A stretch of 64,000 bases of DNA from CAVORD01 sp963698535 (GTDB lineage: Bacteria; Bacteroidota; Bacteroidia; Bacteroidales; VadinHA17), in the NCBI GenBank assembly GCA_963698535.1, contig CAVORD010000006.1, positions 33,415-97,414 of the forward strand, read 5' to 3'. Below the pieces are notes generated by a model, which saw only the letters and a list, made by a program, of their open reading frames with translations, was not told the DNA's origin and did not search any database. Made by a program: the position numbers and the translations under genes. Numbering within the stretch: position 1 is the first letter of the stretch; every line of letters begins with the position of its first letter. Positions 1-9,839 of the stretch are shown in pieces.

Positions 1-1785
1 ATCAGGGAAAAGTCCTTTTTTCATAAGTCCTTCTCTCCACAGAGAAGTGCTCTGTCCCGATGCCTGAAAATAGAGATTCAGCTTACCTGCAGTATAGTTG
101 ATCTGACCCCAGGCAGTAGACTGATTCTGGTTGGAAATATAGCTGTGACTGTACGTGTCGCCTACTCTGACTACATTATTGGGATTATTAAGATCATTGG
201 TAATGATAAGAGGGTCGTCGGGGTAGTCGCGCTCTGCAAACTGGTCTATATCTAACCAGTAGTCTCCTCCCAAAAGGTCTTTTACTGCGTTGTAGTTATG
301 TCCTCTCGAAAGGTTAATCATAATGCCACCGGCGAACTTGAGTTTCTCTCCGAATGAATGGTTAATGGTTGAGTTGAACTGAAACTGATTCAGATCCTCA
401 CGGCGGTCTTCAATAATATATTTAGAACGGTTACCTGTTATAGTATTTCCAGCAATTCCCTCAGCATCGCTAACCTCATAATAATTCTTTCTGTTAGAGA
501 AATAGAAGTGGTCCCAGTTAAGCTGACTAACTGAAGGGTCATTCCATCCTTCTGTGATCCTTTGCTGGTCGGCGGGATCGGTATAGTAAGAGGGCAGGTA
601 TCTGTAATAATCGGGCCTTGGGTCGGGAGCATCGTACCAGTTAAGGGCAGAATATCCCGACCTTCCAAACCAATATCCGGCAGATGTGTTGATATCGGTA
701 TTATCGCCAATGTTCCACTTATGGAGCAGAGTAAGGAGTGGTTTATTTGATGATCTCACTCTGGAGTTTCTCTTTTCACCATTCTGGTATCCCCAATATG
801 GATTGTAGTAATTGTTGCCGGTGAGGTCATAAGCTTCCTGCACCGAACCGCCTCCAACGCCTCTGTTGTATATGGCATCGAGAGCTGTAAAGTTAAGGGT
901 ATGGTTTTCGTTTATCCTTTTTTCGGCTGCCAGGAAGATACTCCATGCATCGTAGAATGTTCCTTCCACAAATCCCTCCTGCGACCATCTGCGTGAGGCA
1001 GAGCCTGTAAAGGCCCATCCCTTCTCTGTCAGTCCGGTGGAATATGTCGCCATGATGCGGTTCCTGTAGGTCCTGTTGGTGGCTGAGTATACCAGCTTCG
1101 TTCCCGGCCTGTAAAGGGAGGCTTCGGTAATTATCCGGGTAAGACCACCTACCGGCTCGAACATATGACCTGTGGCTTCAGGGCCGTTGGTGACGACAGT
1201 ATTGCGCATAACATCATTCAGTCCGCCCCAGTCCGACCAGATAGGATTACCGGTCTCCGGGTCGTTGATAAAGAATCCATTTATCATAACGCCCTGGTAA
1301 TCGGCATCGTATCCTCTTGTCTTGAAACGGACAGGTCCGAAGGTATATGCTGCAGCCGACTCAAATACATCGGCAGATGATGACAATATACCCTGGTAAC
1401 CCTGCGAGTCCATCCCGCCATCTTCATCAGAATCGGTAAGTGAAATGACAACGGCGTCCTGACGAATGTCCTGACGCGGGAGCATAGAGACAGTACCGAG
1501 ATCAGTTGTCTCTCCATCCTTAACATTTACCTGGCGCAGGGCCTGGTCGTAAGAGGAGATATCAAAGGAGAGAAGGTGCTCTCCAACCGGAAGCAGGATA
1601 CTGAACGATCCGTCCTCATTGCTGTTGCGGCCGACCTCTTTACCGTTAAGTGATATGGTAACACCGGGCAGGGCATTGCCTGTAATGCGGTCTGTTATGG
1701 TTCCTTTCACTGATCCTTCCTGTGCCATCAAAAGAGATGGTGAAATTGTGGCAATCAATACCAGAAGTACAATCTTTATTCTCAT
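1..1785 (-). CDS. TonB-dependent receptor, C-terminus cut off by the window edge
   Basis: This is the N-terminal 595 residues of an outer-membrane receptor; the reading frame stays open to base 1. It starts at 1785 with a signal peptide (MRIKIVLLVLIATISP... ending SLLMAQ), followed by a carboxypeptidase-regulatory-like domain at about residues 22-100 (GSVKGTITDRITGNALPGVT). A plug-like region follows with TRGYDADYQGVMINGFFIND, then barrel-like strands rich in aromatic and Asn residues. It is not a typical SusC: I see no SusC-type plug signature and no SusD gene in view, although the downstream side is missing. The substrate cannot be read from the sequence. The family assignment is firm and the role is only inferred. 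Confidence 0.85.
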   Translation of the reverse strand, partial: MRIKIVLLVLIATISPSLLMAQEGSVKGTITDRITGNALPGVTISLNGKEVGRNSNEDGSFSILLPVGEHLLSFDISSYDQALRQVNVKDGETTDLGTVSMLPRQDIRQDAVVISLTDSDEDGGMDSQGYQGILSSSADVFESAAAYTFGPVRFKTRGYDADYQGVMINGFFINDPETGNPIWSDWGGLNDVMRNTVVTNGPEATGHMFEPVGGLTRIITEASLYRPGTKLVYSATNRTYRNRIMATYSTGLTEKGWAFTGSASRRWSQEGFVEGTFYDAWSIFLAAEKRINENHTLNFTALDAIYNRGVGGGSVQEAYDLTGNNYYNPYWGYQNGEKRNSRVRSSNKPLLTLLHKWNIGDNTDINTSAGYWFGRSGYSALNWYDAPDPRPDYYRYLPSYYTDPADQQRITEGWNDPSVSQLNWDHFYFSNRKNYYEVSDAEGIAGNTITGNRSKYIIEDRREDLNQFQFNSTINHSFGEKLKFAGGIMINLSRGHNYNAVKDLLGGDYWLDIDQFAERDYPDDPLIITNDLNNPNNVVRVGDTYSHSYISNQNQSTAWGQINYTAGKLNLYFQASGQSTSLWREGLMKKGLFPD

Positions 1786-1885
1786 GATTTTGTTTAAGTG
1801 GAGGATAAATATAGGGCCAAAAAATAAAAGTAAAAAGAATAATCAAAGCATATAATCAACAATCTGTTAATTAGTGCGCAAATTT

Positions 1886-1916
1886 TTTGTCCACTCATTC
1901 TTTACGAATATATTTG
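1886..1916 (+). promoter_or_regulatory. Bacteroidota-type promoter for the EEP gene
   Basis: TTTG at 1886-1889 and TATATTTG at 1909-1916 are separated by 19 bases. This matches the TTTG-N19-TAnnTTTG pattern of Bacteroidota housekeeping promoters. The start codon lies 17 bases downstream, so the leader would be very short. Confidence 0.6.
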
Positions 1917-1932
1917 TCTAAACCGATGAATC

Positions 1933-2980
1933 ATGAGCCTTCAAAAATCTGCACTTTTCATTCTACTCATCTCAATTTCCTGCGTTGCTTTTACCCAGAA
2001 AAATCTGACAGCCGGAGTTATTGCATTTTATAATCTGGAGAATCTTTTCGACACAATAGATACCGATGGTGTGGACGATCTGGAATTCACCCCAGAGGCT
2101 CCGAAGAAATGGAATTCATCGCGTTATAATGAGAAGCTCACCAATATGTCGAAAGTCATCGCAGCAATAGGTCGCGATGAAGGATTGCCCGGGGGGCCTC
2201 ATATTATAGGAGTGTCGGAGATCGAGAACAGGGAAGTACTGGTTGATCTGGCAAAACAGCCTGCCATCAGCCATCTCAATTATCAGGTTGTCCATTATAA
2301 CTCGCCCGATCTCAGGGGGGTAGATGTAGCTTTGATGTATCAGCCGGCCTTGTTCAAACTTACCGGATCGAAGAGTTATGAATTAATGCTGAATGAGAAG
2401 GACGGTACAAGGATATATACACGTGACCAGCTGCTTGTCTCGGGCTATTTTATGGGCGAGATGATGCATTTTATTGTTGGTCACTGGCCCTCGAGAAGGT
2501 CGGGGGAGAAGGCATCCGAAAACCTCAGGGTCGATGCTGCCCGGCTTACCCGTCATATCATAGATTCGCTCCAGAGTGATGATCCGGAGGCCAAAATAGT
2601 AGTTATGGGCGACCTCAACGACGATCCGGTCGACAGCTAGCGTGAGGAAGCAGCTGCGCTCCTCAGGTAATCAGGAGAAGATGGGTCAGGGTGATATGTA
2701 TAATGCTATGGAGCCTCTCTTCAGAAAAGGAGTCGGCTCACTGGCTTATCGCGACAGGTGGAATCTGTTTGATCAGATAATAATCTCACAGCCTTTTTTA
2801 GGGAAGGATTATTCTGCTTTTAAGATGGTTGCTGTAAAGGTATTCAACAAGGAGTTCCTGACTCAGGCTGACGGTCAGTTCAAAGGGTATCCTCTGCGTA
2901 CTTTTGTGGGCGACCAGTTCACGGCAGGGTATTCCGACCATTTTCCGGTATATCTGATAATCGGAAGAGAATCGAAGTAA
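1933..2980 (+). CDS. Secreted endonuclease/exonuclease/phosphatase family protein, one frame break
   Basis: The protein has a signal peptide (MSLQKSALFILLISISCVAFTQ) and then the EEP fold. Visible motifs are FYNLENLFDT near residue 35, the metal/catalytic segment GVSEIENREVL, VGHWPSRRSG, and GDLNDDP near residue 230. The frame stops at 2638-2640 (TAG) and resumes at 2642 in the next frame, continuing with GDMYNAMEPLFRKG, DRWNLFDQIIIS and finally AGYSDHFPVYLII, which carries the conserved SDHxP. Removing the T at 2638 joins the halves in the normal family order. The product probably hydrolyses a phosphodiester or phosphate ester in the periplasm or outside the cell; substrate unknown. Its stop codon is 1 bp from that of the convergent EEP gene. 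Confidence 0.85.
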
Positions 2981-2981
2981 C

Positions 2982-3866
2982 CTATTTCAGGGTTATTCCT
3001 ACCGGCCTGTGGTCGGATATTATATCAATGTATTGCGGGTAGCATGGCTCAGGCTTGTAAACGACAGTTGTGTCGATACGGCTGAAGAGTTCGTTTGTCA
3101 CGAGGATATGGTCTATGTGACTGGGCCAGGAGGGATAGGACCACCACAACTGACTGCCCGTTGCTATTGGCATATCGGCAAACCTGAAGTTAGACGGGTC
3201 TGAAACAAAGATATAGAACGGGTCGGAGGCAGGCGGATTGGCCGATATCTCATCGTTATAGTCGCCCAGTATTACCACAGCATCACTGTTTCTGTTTTGA
3301 ATGACATAGGAATGGAGCTTTTCTGCAGCCTCCCTGCGCCTGTCCTCATTGTCGCTGCCACTGCAGCACTTGAGATGCAGATCGATAAGATATACCGTCT
3401 GGCCGGTGGGTTTGTGAGTTATCTTCACCTCGAGGGGCGGACGGGGAAAGGCATAGAAATCATCGGGGAAGAGCAGTTTGACTGATGATGAGTTATAGGT
3501 AATCTCGCTACCCTTGAAAAGGTATGCCAGGTTCCAGTCGGAGTTGTTGATAAGATAGTACTGTCCCGACCAGCCCGGTAGTTTCTTCAGGAGGTTAAGA
3601 AAAGCTCCCTCCGAAGTTATTTCCTGAAGAACAACAACATCGGCATTGATGGTTCTTATGAGTCTGGCAGCCATGTCGGTGGTAAGGGACCCGCTCTTGG
3701 GAAAGGTCTCCATGTTGAAGGTCACTATCTCTAACTTGCTGGCTGAACCGGGGACAATGCATCCTGCAAAGAGAGAGTCATCACCGGGCTCAGGCGGATC
3801 GGTTATGCGCTGGCAGGCAGCAGTCGCCAGAATCAGGAATAGTGATATCTTAAAAAGATCTTTCAT
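2982..3866 (-). CDS. EEP-family lipoprotein
   Basis: A 294-residue protein with a lipoprotein signal (MKDLFKISLFLILATAAC, Cys18). EEP motifs follow: EIVTFNMETFP, VVLQEITSEG, the LIDLHLKCCSG segment, VILGDYNDEIS and a C-terminal ISDHRPVGITL. All expected acidic and His residues are present, so it should be an active metal-dependent phosphoesterase or nuclease exported to the envelope. It faces the neighbouring EEP gene tail to tail with no room for a terminator. The two share only the fold, not close sequence, so they are not a recent duplication. Confidence 0.85.
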   Translation of the reverse strand: MKDLFKISLFLILATAACQRITDPPEPGDDSLFAGCIVPGSASKLEIVTFNMETFPKSGSLTTDMAARLIRTINADVVVLQEITSEGAFLNLLKKLPGWSGQYYLINNSDWNLAYLFKGSEITYNSSSVKLLFPDDFYAFPRPPLEVKITHKPTGQTVYLIDLHLKCCSGSDNEDRRREAAEKLHSYVIQNRNSDAVVILGDYNDEISANPPASDPFYIFVSDPSNFRFADMPIATGSQLWWSYPSWPSHIDHILVTNELFSRIDTTVVYKPEPCYPQYIDIISDHRPVGITLK

Positions 3867-3880
3867 GGTATGTGAAGATG

Positions 3881-3888
3881 CAAATGTA
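3881..3888 (-). promoter_or_regulatory. Putative -7 box for the EEP lipoprotein
   Basis: On the minus strand this reads TACATTTG, a match to TAnnTTTG, 14 bases ahead of the start codon at 3866. I see no good TTTG at the -33 spacing, so the call rests on one box and its position. Confidence 0.4.
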
Positions 3889-3929
3889 AGAAAGATGATT
3901 GAAGATTTTTCAGATAATAAGATTAAAAT

Positions 3930-4025
3930 CCCCTCTTGGGAGAGCCTGCCTGCCGTTCCGAAGTCACGTTAAGCGTGACGAAGGATGGTCCCGCCATGGG
4001 CGGGAGGTCGGGGAGGGTTTATCAT
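3930..4025. repeat. Palindrome-rich intergenic block
   Basis: The 331-bp gap between 3867 and 4197 contains no gene. It carries a GTCACGTTAAGCGTGAC palindrome at about 3962-3978 and a TCCCGCCATGGGCGGGA palindrome at about 3989-4005, followed by short direct copies of CAAGTTACAAGTTACA. Similar CCCGCC/GGCGGG modules occur inside the 38.9 kb tandem repeat and near 13.4 kb, so this may be a relic of a dispersed intergenic repeat family. Confidence 0.5.
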
Positions 4026-4138
4026 GTTGCAAGTTACAAGTTACAGGCTGCAGATTCCTGGCTTTGCGTTCTCTTTTTGTTTCTTGGTGTTCTCTGCGGT
4101 TAACTTTTAAAACAGGACAGCCTTTTACATTTATAAAT

Positions 4139-4172
4139 ATAAAAACGGAGTGGAGAGACTCCACCCCGTTTT
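4139..4172 (-). terminator. Rho-independent terminator after the T9SS-sorted protein
   Basis: Read on the minus strand, AAAACGGGGTGGAGT pairs with ACTCCACTCCGTTTT (one internal mismatch), followed by TTTTATATTTAT. It lies about 25 bases after the stop codon at 4198. Confidence 0.7.
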
Positions 4173-4197
4173 AACCGGTTAGGTTAAGTTTAGGAGA

Positions 4198-6009
4198 TTA
4201 TTTCTTGACAATTTTTCTGGTGACAGATCCGGCAGTGGAGTTAAACTTGACGAAGTAAATTCCACGAGGCAGGTTCTCAACAGATATTGTTCTCATAGGA
4301 TTGCCGTCGTTAACAAGATTAACGACCCGTTTTCCGGTTATGTCCATCACCTCCACTGAGCTGAAGGATTCGATACCTTCCAGTGTCACATGTGATGAAG
4401 CGGGAACAGGATAGATCTTCAGCCTCTGAAGCTCCCTGCTGTCGATTGCTGAGCCTACACCTGCGATATCCGATACCACCCGTGGTGCAAGCTGAGCTGT
4501 ACCGTTGAAATCAAGTGCGATTCCGGTAACATTGGCTGCAGCCGGAACAACAGTACCGGTAAAGATATCGTAGAAATCTGTGCGCAGGAGGGTTGAATCA
4601 CCTGTATTTCCAACGGTATAGTTTTTACCGTTAGTGAAGTTAACACCGGCATCTGCTGCCCTGAAGCCAAGGTCCATGATCTTAACTACTTCCGACTCAT
4701 ACATATCGAGGTTGGTCTTGAGCTCATTTACTGTAATTACCTGCGGAACAATTGGATTGTTGTTCGAGGTTGCAGCTCCGGGATCGGCTGTCGGGTGCCA
4801 CTGAAGCATACCGTTGTACAGTTCAAGGGTTCCGGTTATACCTGTAATACCATCACCAACATTATAGGTGGTAGTTACTATTCCGGCATTGTCATCTATC
4901 AGTATTCCGGCGGTGGCATCCTGAAGATATTTCTTGTTGCGGTATGTCATCTGGGCAGTAAGAACCAGCTCTCCAAGTACTTTATATTTTCTGTCAAGCT
5001 CAGTCTGGGACCTTAGTCCTGCAATACTTGATAGCTGTATAAGTGGATTGAAGAGTATGGTATAGGTTTTAGTTGTAACGTTATCACTACCCGTAACGGC
5101 AATTGTTGTTGTTCTGGCGGTAGCTTTGTCATCCAGCCAGATCAGTAGCATTAGTGATCAACTTGTTTGCAAGTGGATCGGCTGTTGTGGCTGTAACCAG
5201 GGGTACTGAAGTTGCTCCTGCAGGTAGTTCTCAACATAGTGAAGTATTTAACTGGGCTGAAATCAGCTAGGGTATTCCCATCAACAGTTAAATCTGTTAA
5301 TGATGCAGTCGGCCACTATCAGCCAATTGAATGTTACCAATGTCCGTTGCTGTACTCAAAACTACCTGTACTGTTCCAACAGTTTGGTTGGTGAGAGTTC
5401 TTACCTCAACCTTTGTTATTGTTATTCCAGAAGGACAGCTATAGCAGCACCCCCGGTTGGTGCAAGGTCTGAAGAAGAAGCGTCCATATCAGGTTTGTCC
5501 CTGCAAAGGCCGACTAACATATTTTACGGATAGAGGTGTTGTAGCATCAGCTATCAAAGTTCCGGACAATGTCATAAGAACTTGTGATTTCAGTAGCAGC
5601 AGGAAGTGCAAGAGTTTTGAAATTAGATGGGTAAGTTGGCCCTGAATCTGTCCCTGTAACTGGCCGCAGTCGTTGTATTTGTTCCCCTTTGAAAAGGAAT
5701 CCAAAAGGTGGATGAAGTCATTGGTGTACCTAAAGCAAGTGGACCGATTTGAATAACTAGTTGATGTTATGTAGTGTGTTAGAAACGGCATCCAACAGTT
5801 TGTACTGAGTTGTTCCATTATATAACCGGTAACGAACATCATTTGTCGTATAGTTGCTGAGTGTTATCAAAACTGCACTATTGGATTGATCTGAAGATAT
5901 TTCAATGTGCTGAGGCCTACTCAGAACTTCAACAGTTTGGACTTTGGATATTTGACTGATGATAATAGTGCAATAAGGCATAAAAACAATTGAGTAAAAC
6001 TTCTTTCAT
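4198..6009 (-). pseudogene. T9SS-sorted surface protein, N-terminal half broken by about ten frame changes
   Basis: The intact part (5151 to 4198) ends in a Por sorting domain: LKIYPVPASSHVTLEG, VEVMDITGKRV, ENLPRGIYFVKF, RKIVKK. Before it lies an OB-fold-like region resembling DUF5689. Upstream, from 6009 to 5152, protein-like text continues but hops between frames roughly every 80 bases: a signal-like start (MKEVLL then LFLCLIALLSS), SDQSNSAVLITLSNYTTNDV, GPLALGTPMTSSTFWIPFQ, LALPAATEITSS, TLSGTLIADATTPLSVKY, ITITKVEVRTLTNQTVGTVQ, LTDLTVDGNTLADFSP and LPAGATSVPLVTATTADP. These fit one secreted multidomain protein. The break density is far above the rest of the window, so either the gene is decaying or the local sequence is poor. 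It would be exported by the type IX system; function unknown. Confidence 0.7.
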
Positions 6010-6256
6010 AGGCTTAGTTATTAAGGTGGGTATTCAGGTTTGCTAATTTTAACTTTTTAAGAGCCATCAATTTCGGCCATTTATTGCAAAAATTCAAATT
6101 TTTTGACCCATACTTTCCCGTTTATTATTCATAAGAGTGCTCTTTTTGTAAACAACTTTTGAACATAAGCGTTTTAGTAAAACCTCTCTCAGTTCATTTC
6201 ATCTGAAAAGTTTAACTTTGAGAGTAGTAGTTATTTGTCTCTAAATCATTATTGTC

Positions 6257-7493
6257 ATGAGAAAAGCATTCCCTTTCCTGAAGATCATACCGGCAGTTGC
6301 ACTGCTCTTTTCAATAACCCTGTTAAACTCCTGTAAAAAGGATGACAATGGTCCCGATTACAAGATCGTGGTCTTCACAGAGAAGGTAACAACCCTCTCT
6401 GAGGAATATATCGGTGGAGTACTGGGCACTATCTCGGTCTCTTTCCCTGAGGCCGGACAGCTGACACCCCTCGTCGGCGATGATGTTAATGTCTACAGGA
6501 TGGTTTACAAGAGCAGTATTGAAGATATTGAGTATGAGGCATCCGGACTGGTTTGTATGCCTGCAACAAAAGGGGCATACCCTGTACTCTGTTTCCTTAA
6601 CGGCACCAACACACTTAACTCCGATGCGCCCAGCAACAACCCTACATCATTCTCATACCAGATGGTGGAGAGTGTGGCCTCAATGGGGTTCATAGTAGTT
6701 ATTCCCGATTATCCCGGCTTTGGTGCCTCGTCCGATATTATGCATCCATATCTCATAAAAGAGCCTACGGTACAATCGGTGGTGGATATGATCAGGGCCG
6801 CCGGTGAGTTTACTGAAAAGGGTATTAAGGGATATGAGATGGAGAAGGATCTTTACTTCTATGGATACTCACAGGGCGGCTGGGCAGCTCTTACAATGCA
6901 CAAGGCTATCGAAACATCATACAGTACCGAGTTCACACTTAAGGGAAGCGCCTGTGGATCAGGCGCATACGATCTTGGATTTATCAACAGCGAATTCCTT
7001 GAGCATACAACCTATCCTTCACCGATGTATATCGCTTATATTGCTCAGGCATATAAGTCCTATGGTGAGACAACCTTACCGCTTTCATCGATGTTCAAGG
7101 AGCCTTATGCTACGCTCATACCATCTCTTTTTGACGGACTCCATTCAGCCGGTCAGATAAACAGTGCCCTTACTACCACTGTTGCCAATCTTGTTACTGC
7201 AAACTATTTGAGCAACTACGAGGGGGTGGAATTCTCCGGGGTGCGGAGTGCGCTGCTAAACAACAGTGTGATCAGCATGGAACACCATGAAGCCGGTGAA
7301 ACTGTTCCACGGAGGAGCCGACGATCAGGTATTTACGGATGGGACAACACAGATGTATGATGCTATGATCACAGCCGGGTCTTCAACGGAAACTGTGAAG
7401 ATGGAGATCCTTCCCGGACTGGATCACTCTACTGCTCTTATTCCGGTATCGGTGCGATCGCTTCTTTTCCTGAACAACCTTCGTAATAATTGA
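6257..7493 (+). CDS. Alpha/beta-hydrolase lipoprotein, one frame break
   Basis: The protein begins with a lipoprotein signal (LLFSITLLNSC, Cys near residue 26). A hydrolase fold follows, with YPVLCFLNGTN, VIPDYPGFGASSD and the nucleophile elbow YGYSQGGWAA (GxSxG) near residue 205. The frame breaks at about 7277: deleting that A gives VISWNTMKPVKLFHGGADD, restoring the acid-loop segment, and the open frame then runs to 7493 with PGLDHSTALIP, which supplies the catalytic His. It resembles secretory lipase/esterase-type hydrolases. It probably acts on esters at the cell surface or in the periplasm; the substrate is not evident. Confidence 0.8.
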
Positions 7494-7494
7494 T

Positions 7495-7525
7495 TTTGGA
7501 TCATTGATCACGCTGCCTATCTTTG
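7495..7525 (+). promoter_or_regulatory. Bacteroidota-type promoter for rlmD
   Basis: TTTG at 7495-7498, 19 bases, then TATCTTTG at 7518-7525 is a full consensus match. The GTG start of rlmD lies 16 bases further on, so the message would be nearly leaderless. The placement supports that GTG as the true start. Confidence 0.75.
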
Positions 7526-7541
7526 CCTGAAATAGCAGAAG

Positions 7542-8948
7542 GTGGGCAGAAAGAAAAGTTTACCCTTACTTGAGAGGGTTGAGATAACAGGAATAGGTGC
7601 AGAGGGCAATGCCTTTGCCAGAGTCGATGATATGGTGGTCTTCGTGCCCGGACTTATACCCGGCGACATAGCCGACCTGCAGGTGGTGAGGAAGAGGCGC
7701 CGCTTTATGGAGGCGAGGGTAGTGAAGTTCCATGAATACAGCACTCTCAGAACAGATCCTGTCTGCAACCATTTTGGAGTATGTGGCGGATGCCGCTGGC
7801 AGCACCTTCCCTATGAAGAACAGCTGAAGTTCAAGGCACAGCAGGTGACCGATAATCTTACCCGTATCGGTAAGGTCGATCTTCCGGTGATAAAGCCTAT
7901 ACTGGGATCAGAGAACATCTATAACTATCGCAATAAGCTTGAGTACACCTTCTCCAACAGGCGCTGGCTGACGCAGGAGGAGATAAGCAGTGATGTTACC
8001 GATATGGTTAAAGAGGGTGTGGGATTCCATATTCCCGGACTATTCGATAAGGTTGTTGATGTCGAAAAATGCCATCTTCAGGCTGAACCTACAAATGAGA
8101 TAAGAAATTTTGTGAGGCAGTTCACTCTCAGTAATAAGATGTCATTTTTTGATATCAGAGAGCAACACGGACTGCTCAGAAACCTGATCGTAAGGAATAC
8201 CACCACCGGCGGACTGATGGTTATTGTTGTCTTCTTTGAGTATGATGCTGATAGCATTGGCCTTCTGATGAATGCCATTGCAGAGGCTTTCCCCTCAATC
8301 ACGTCACTCTTCTATATCGTTAACAGCAAGAGGAACGACTCACTCACCGACCAGGAACCTGTTTTATGGAGCGGGGATGAATTCATTACCGAAAAGATGG
8401 ATGATCTCAGTTTCCGGATCGGTCCCAAGTCCTTTTTTCAGACCAACAGTCAGCAAGCTCTTAACCTATACCGCATCGTAAAGGAATATGCTTCCCTCAA
8501 AGGAACAGAAACTGTTTATGACCTCTATACGGGAACAGGTACCATAGCATTATACATTGCAAATGAAGCCTCAAGGGTAATAGGACTGGAATATGTGCCT
8601 GAGGCTGTGGAGGATGCGGTAATAAATATGGGTCTTAACAATATTAAAAACGCCTCGTTCTATTCGGGTGATATAAAGGACCTTCTCACCCCCGGATTTT
8701 TTGAAAGACACGGGAGTCCCGATGTAATAATAACCGATCCGCCACGGGCAGGGATGCATGAAAACGTTGTTAAAGCGATACTCGATGCTGCACCGGAAAG
8801 AGTGGTCTACGTTAGTTGCAATCCCGCCACTCAGGCACGTGACATATCACTGTTATCAGAGAAATACCGCGTCGAAGCTGTTCAGCCTGTTGATATGTTC
8901 CCCCACACCAACCATATAGAAAACGTAGCCCTCCTTATCAGGATCTGA
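7542..8948 (+). CDS. rlmD: 23S rRNA (uracil-5-)-methyltransferase RlmD/RumA family
   Basis: This 468-residue SAM-dependent enzyme methylates C5 of a uridine in 23S rRNA (U1939 in E. coli). An N-terminal TRAM domain (about 10-65) precedes the [4Fe-4S] ligands Cys75, Cys81, Cys84 and Cys177. The Rossmann methyltransferase domain has YDLYTGTGTIALY as the SAM motif and TDPPRAGMH. The catalytic nucleophile is Cys426 in YVSCNPATQARD, with the general-base Glu460 in HIENVAL. Length and motifs are complete. It starts with GTG, supported by the promoter directly upstream. Some members of this family act on other uridines (RlmC, TrmA-like), so the exact target position is inferred. Confidence 0.92.
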   Translation: MGRKKSLPLLERVEITGIGAEGNAFARVDDMVVFVPGLIPGDIADLQVVRKRRRFMEARVVKFHEYSTLRTDPVCNHFGVCGGCRWQHLPYEEQLKFKAQQVTDNLTRIGKVDLPVIKPILGSENIYNYRNKLEYTFSNRRWLTQEEISSDVTDMVKEGVGFHIPGLFDKVVDVEKCHLQAEPTNEIRNFVRQFTLSNKMSFFDIREQHGLLRNLIVRNTTTGGLMVIVVFFEYDADSIGLLMNAIAEAFPSITSLFYIVNSKRNDSLTDQEPVLWSGDEFITEKMDDLSFRIGPKSFFQTNSQQALNLYRIVKEYASLKGTETVYDLYTGTGTIALYIANEASRVIGLEYVPEAVEDAVINMGLNNIKNASFYSGDIKDLLTPGFFERHGSPDVIITDPPRAGMHENVVKAILDAAPERVVYVSCNPATQARDISLLSEKYRVEAVQPVDMFPHTNHIENVALLIRI

Positions 8949-9019
8949 CAGGTCTCAGTGCTGTCATCGGGAGCACTTTATTGAAATTTAATGTATATTT
9001 ATTCCCATCTAAAGCAGTG

Positions 9020-9832
9020 ATGGGGAAACAAACGTCATTATCTGAGTCAAAGGCTGTCGTTGTACCAAAGGGCAGAGAGGACCATAACGCCAGTCTGAGA
9101 TATGCGGGCATGATCCAGAATGCCATGTTCCCTGACAAGGAACTGCTGGGAAGCTGGTTTAATGAGCATTTTGTACTGTTCCTCCCCCGCGATATTGTTA
9201 GCGGCGATTTTTATTATGCCAGCCGTACAAAAGAGTACCTGGCGGTAGCCGTTGGCGATGCCACAGGTCATGGGGTGCCGGGGGCGCTGCTCAGTATTCT
9301 GGGAGTTAGCTTCCTGAACGAGATAATACAATACAGAAATACACCCAGGGCAAACAGGGCTTTGAATCTAATGAGAGAAAGGGCTATGAAGGCGCTGAGG
9401 CAGACAGGTCAGGCATCTGAAACAAAAGACAGTATTGACATCGGTCTCTGCCTCTACGAATGTGGAAGCAATGAACTGCAGTTTGCCGGGGCCAATCGTC
9501 CTTTAATACTGATAAGGGACGGCTTACTGATAGAATATAAACCCGATAAGATGCCTATTGGCATTGCTCCTGCGAAGGAGACGGCATTCACAAACAATAT
9601 CATTCAGACGAGACCGGGAGATATATACTACCTTTTCTCCGACGGCTTTCCTGATCAGTTTGGAGGGAAGTATGACAAGAAATATAAGTATGGCCGGTTC
9701 CGTGACCTGCTGATGAGGGTTAGCAGTTTGCCACTCGATAAGCAAAAGGAGCAGATGGAGAAGGAACTGCTGCAGTGGAAAGGCAAAGAGAAGCAGGTGG
9801 ACGATATTCTCGTTTTAGGATTTAAATTCTGA
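9020..9832 (+). CDS. SpoIIE/PP2C-type serine phosphatase
   Basis: A stand-alone phosphatase domain of about 270 residues with the SpoIIE/RsbU layout: AGMIQNAMFP, PRDIVSGDFYYA (metal-binding Asp), VGDATGHGVPGALLSILG (second metal Asp), FAGANRPLILI, YLFSDGFPDQFGG and a C-terminal VDDILVLGFKF. I choose ATG 9020; an in-frame TTG at 8981 would add 13 residues. There is no GAF, PAS or receiver domain, so its input must come from a partner. Such phosphatases usually act on anti-sigma-factor antagonists (STAS proteins), but none is encoded nearby. The next gene begins 8 bases downstream, suggesting co-transcription. Confidence 0.85.
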   Translation: MGKQTSLSESKAVVVPKGREDHNASLRYAGMIQNAMFPDKELLGSWFNEHFVLFLPRDIVSGDFYYASRTKEYLAVAVGDATGHGVPGALLSILGVSFLNEIIQYRNTPRANRALNLMRERAMKALRQTGQASETKDSIDIGLCLYECGSNELQFAGANRPLILIRDGLLIEYKPDKMPIGIAPAKETAFTNNIIQTRPGDIYYLFSDGFPDQFGGKYDKKYKYGRFRDLLMRVSSLPLDKQKEQMEKELLQWKGKEKQVDDILVLGFKF

Positions 9833-9839
9833 TCATAAT

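Noticed and set aside
2638..2640. In-frame TAG as pyrrolysine or other recoding
   Set aside because: The frame also changes at this point and one-base removal restores the family sequence; similar breaks occur in many unrelated genes.
5212..5645. Plus-strand small open frames in the broken surface-protein region
   Set aside because: Protein-like text is on the minus strand; the plus frames are shadows with no known motif.
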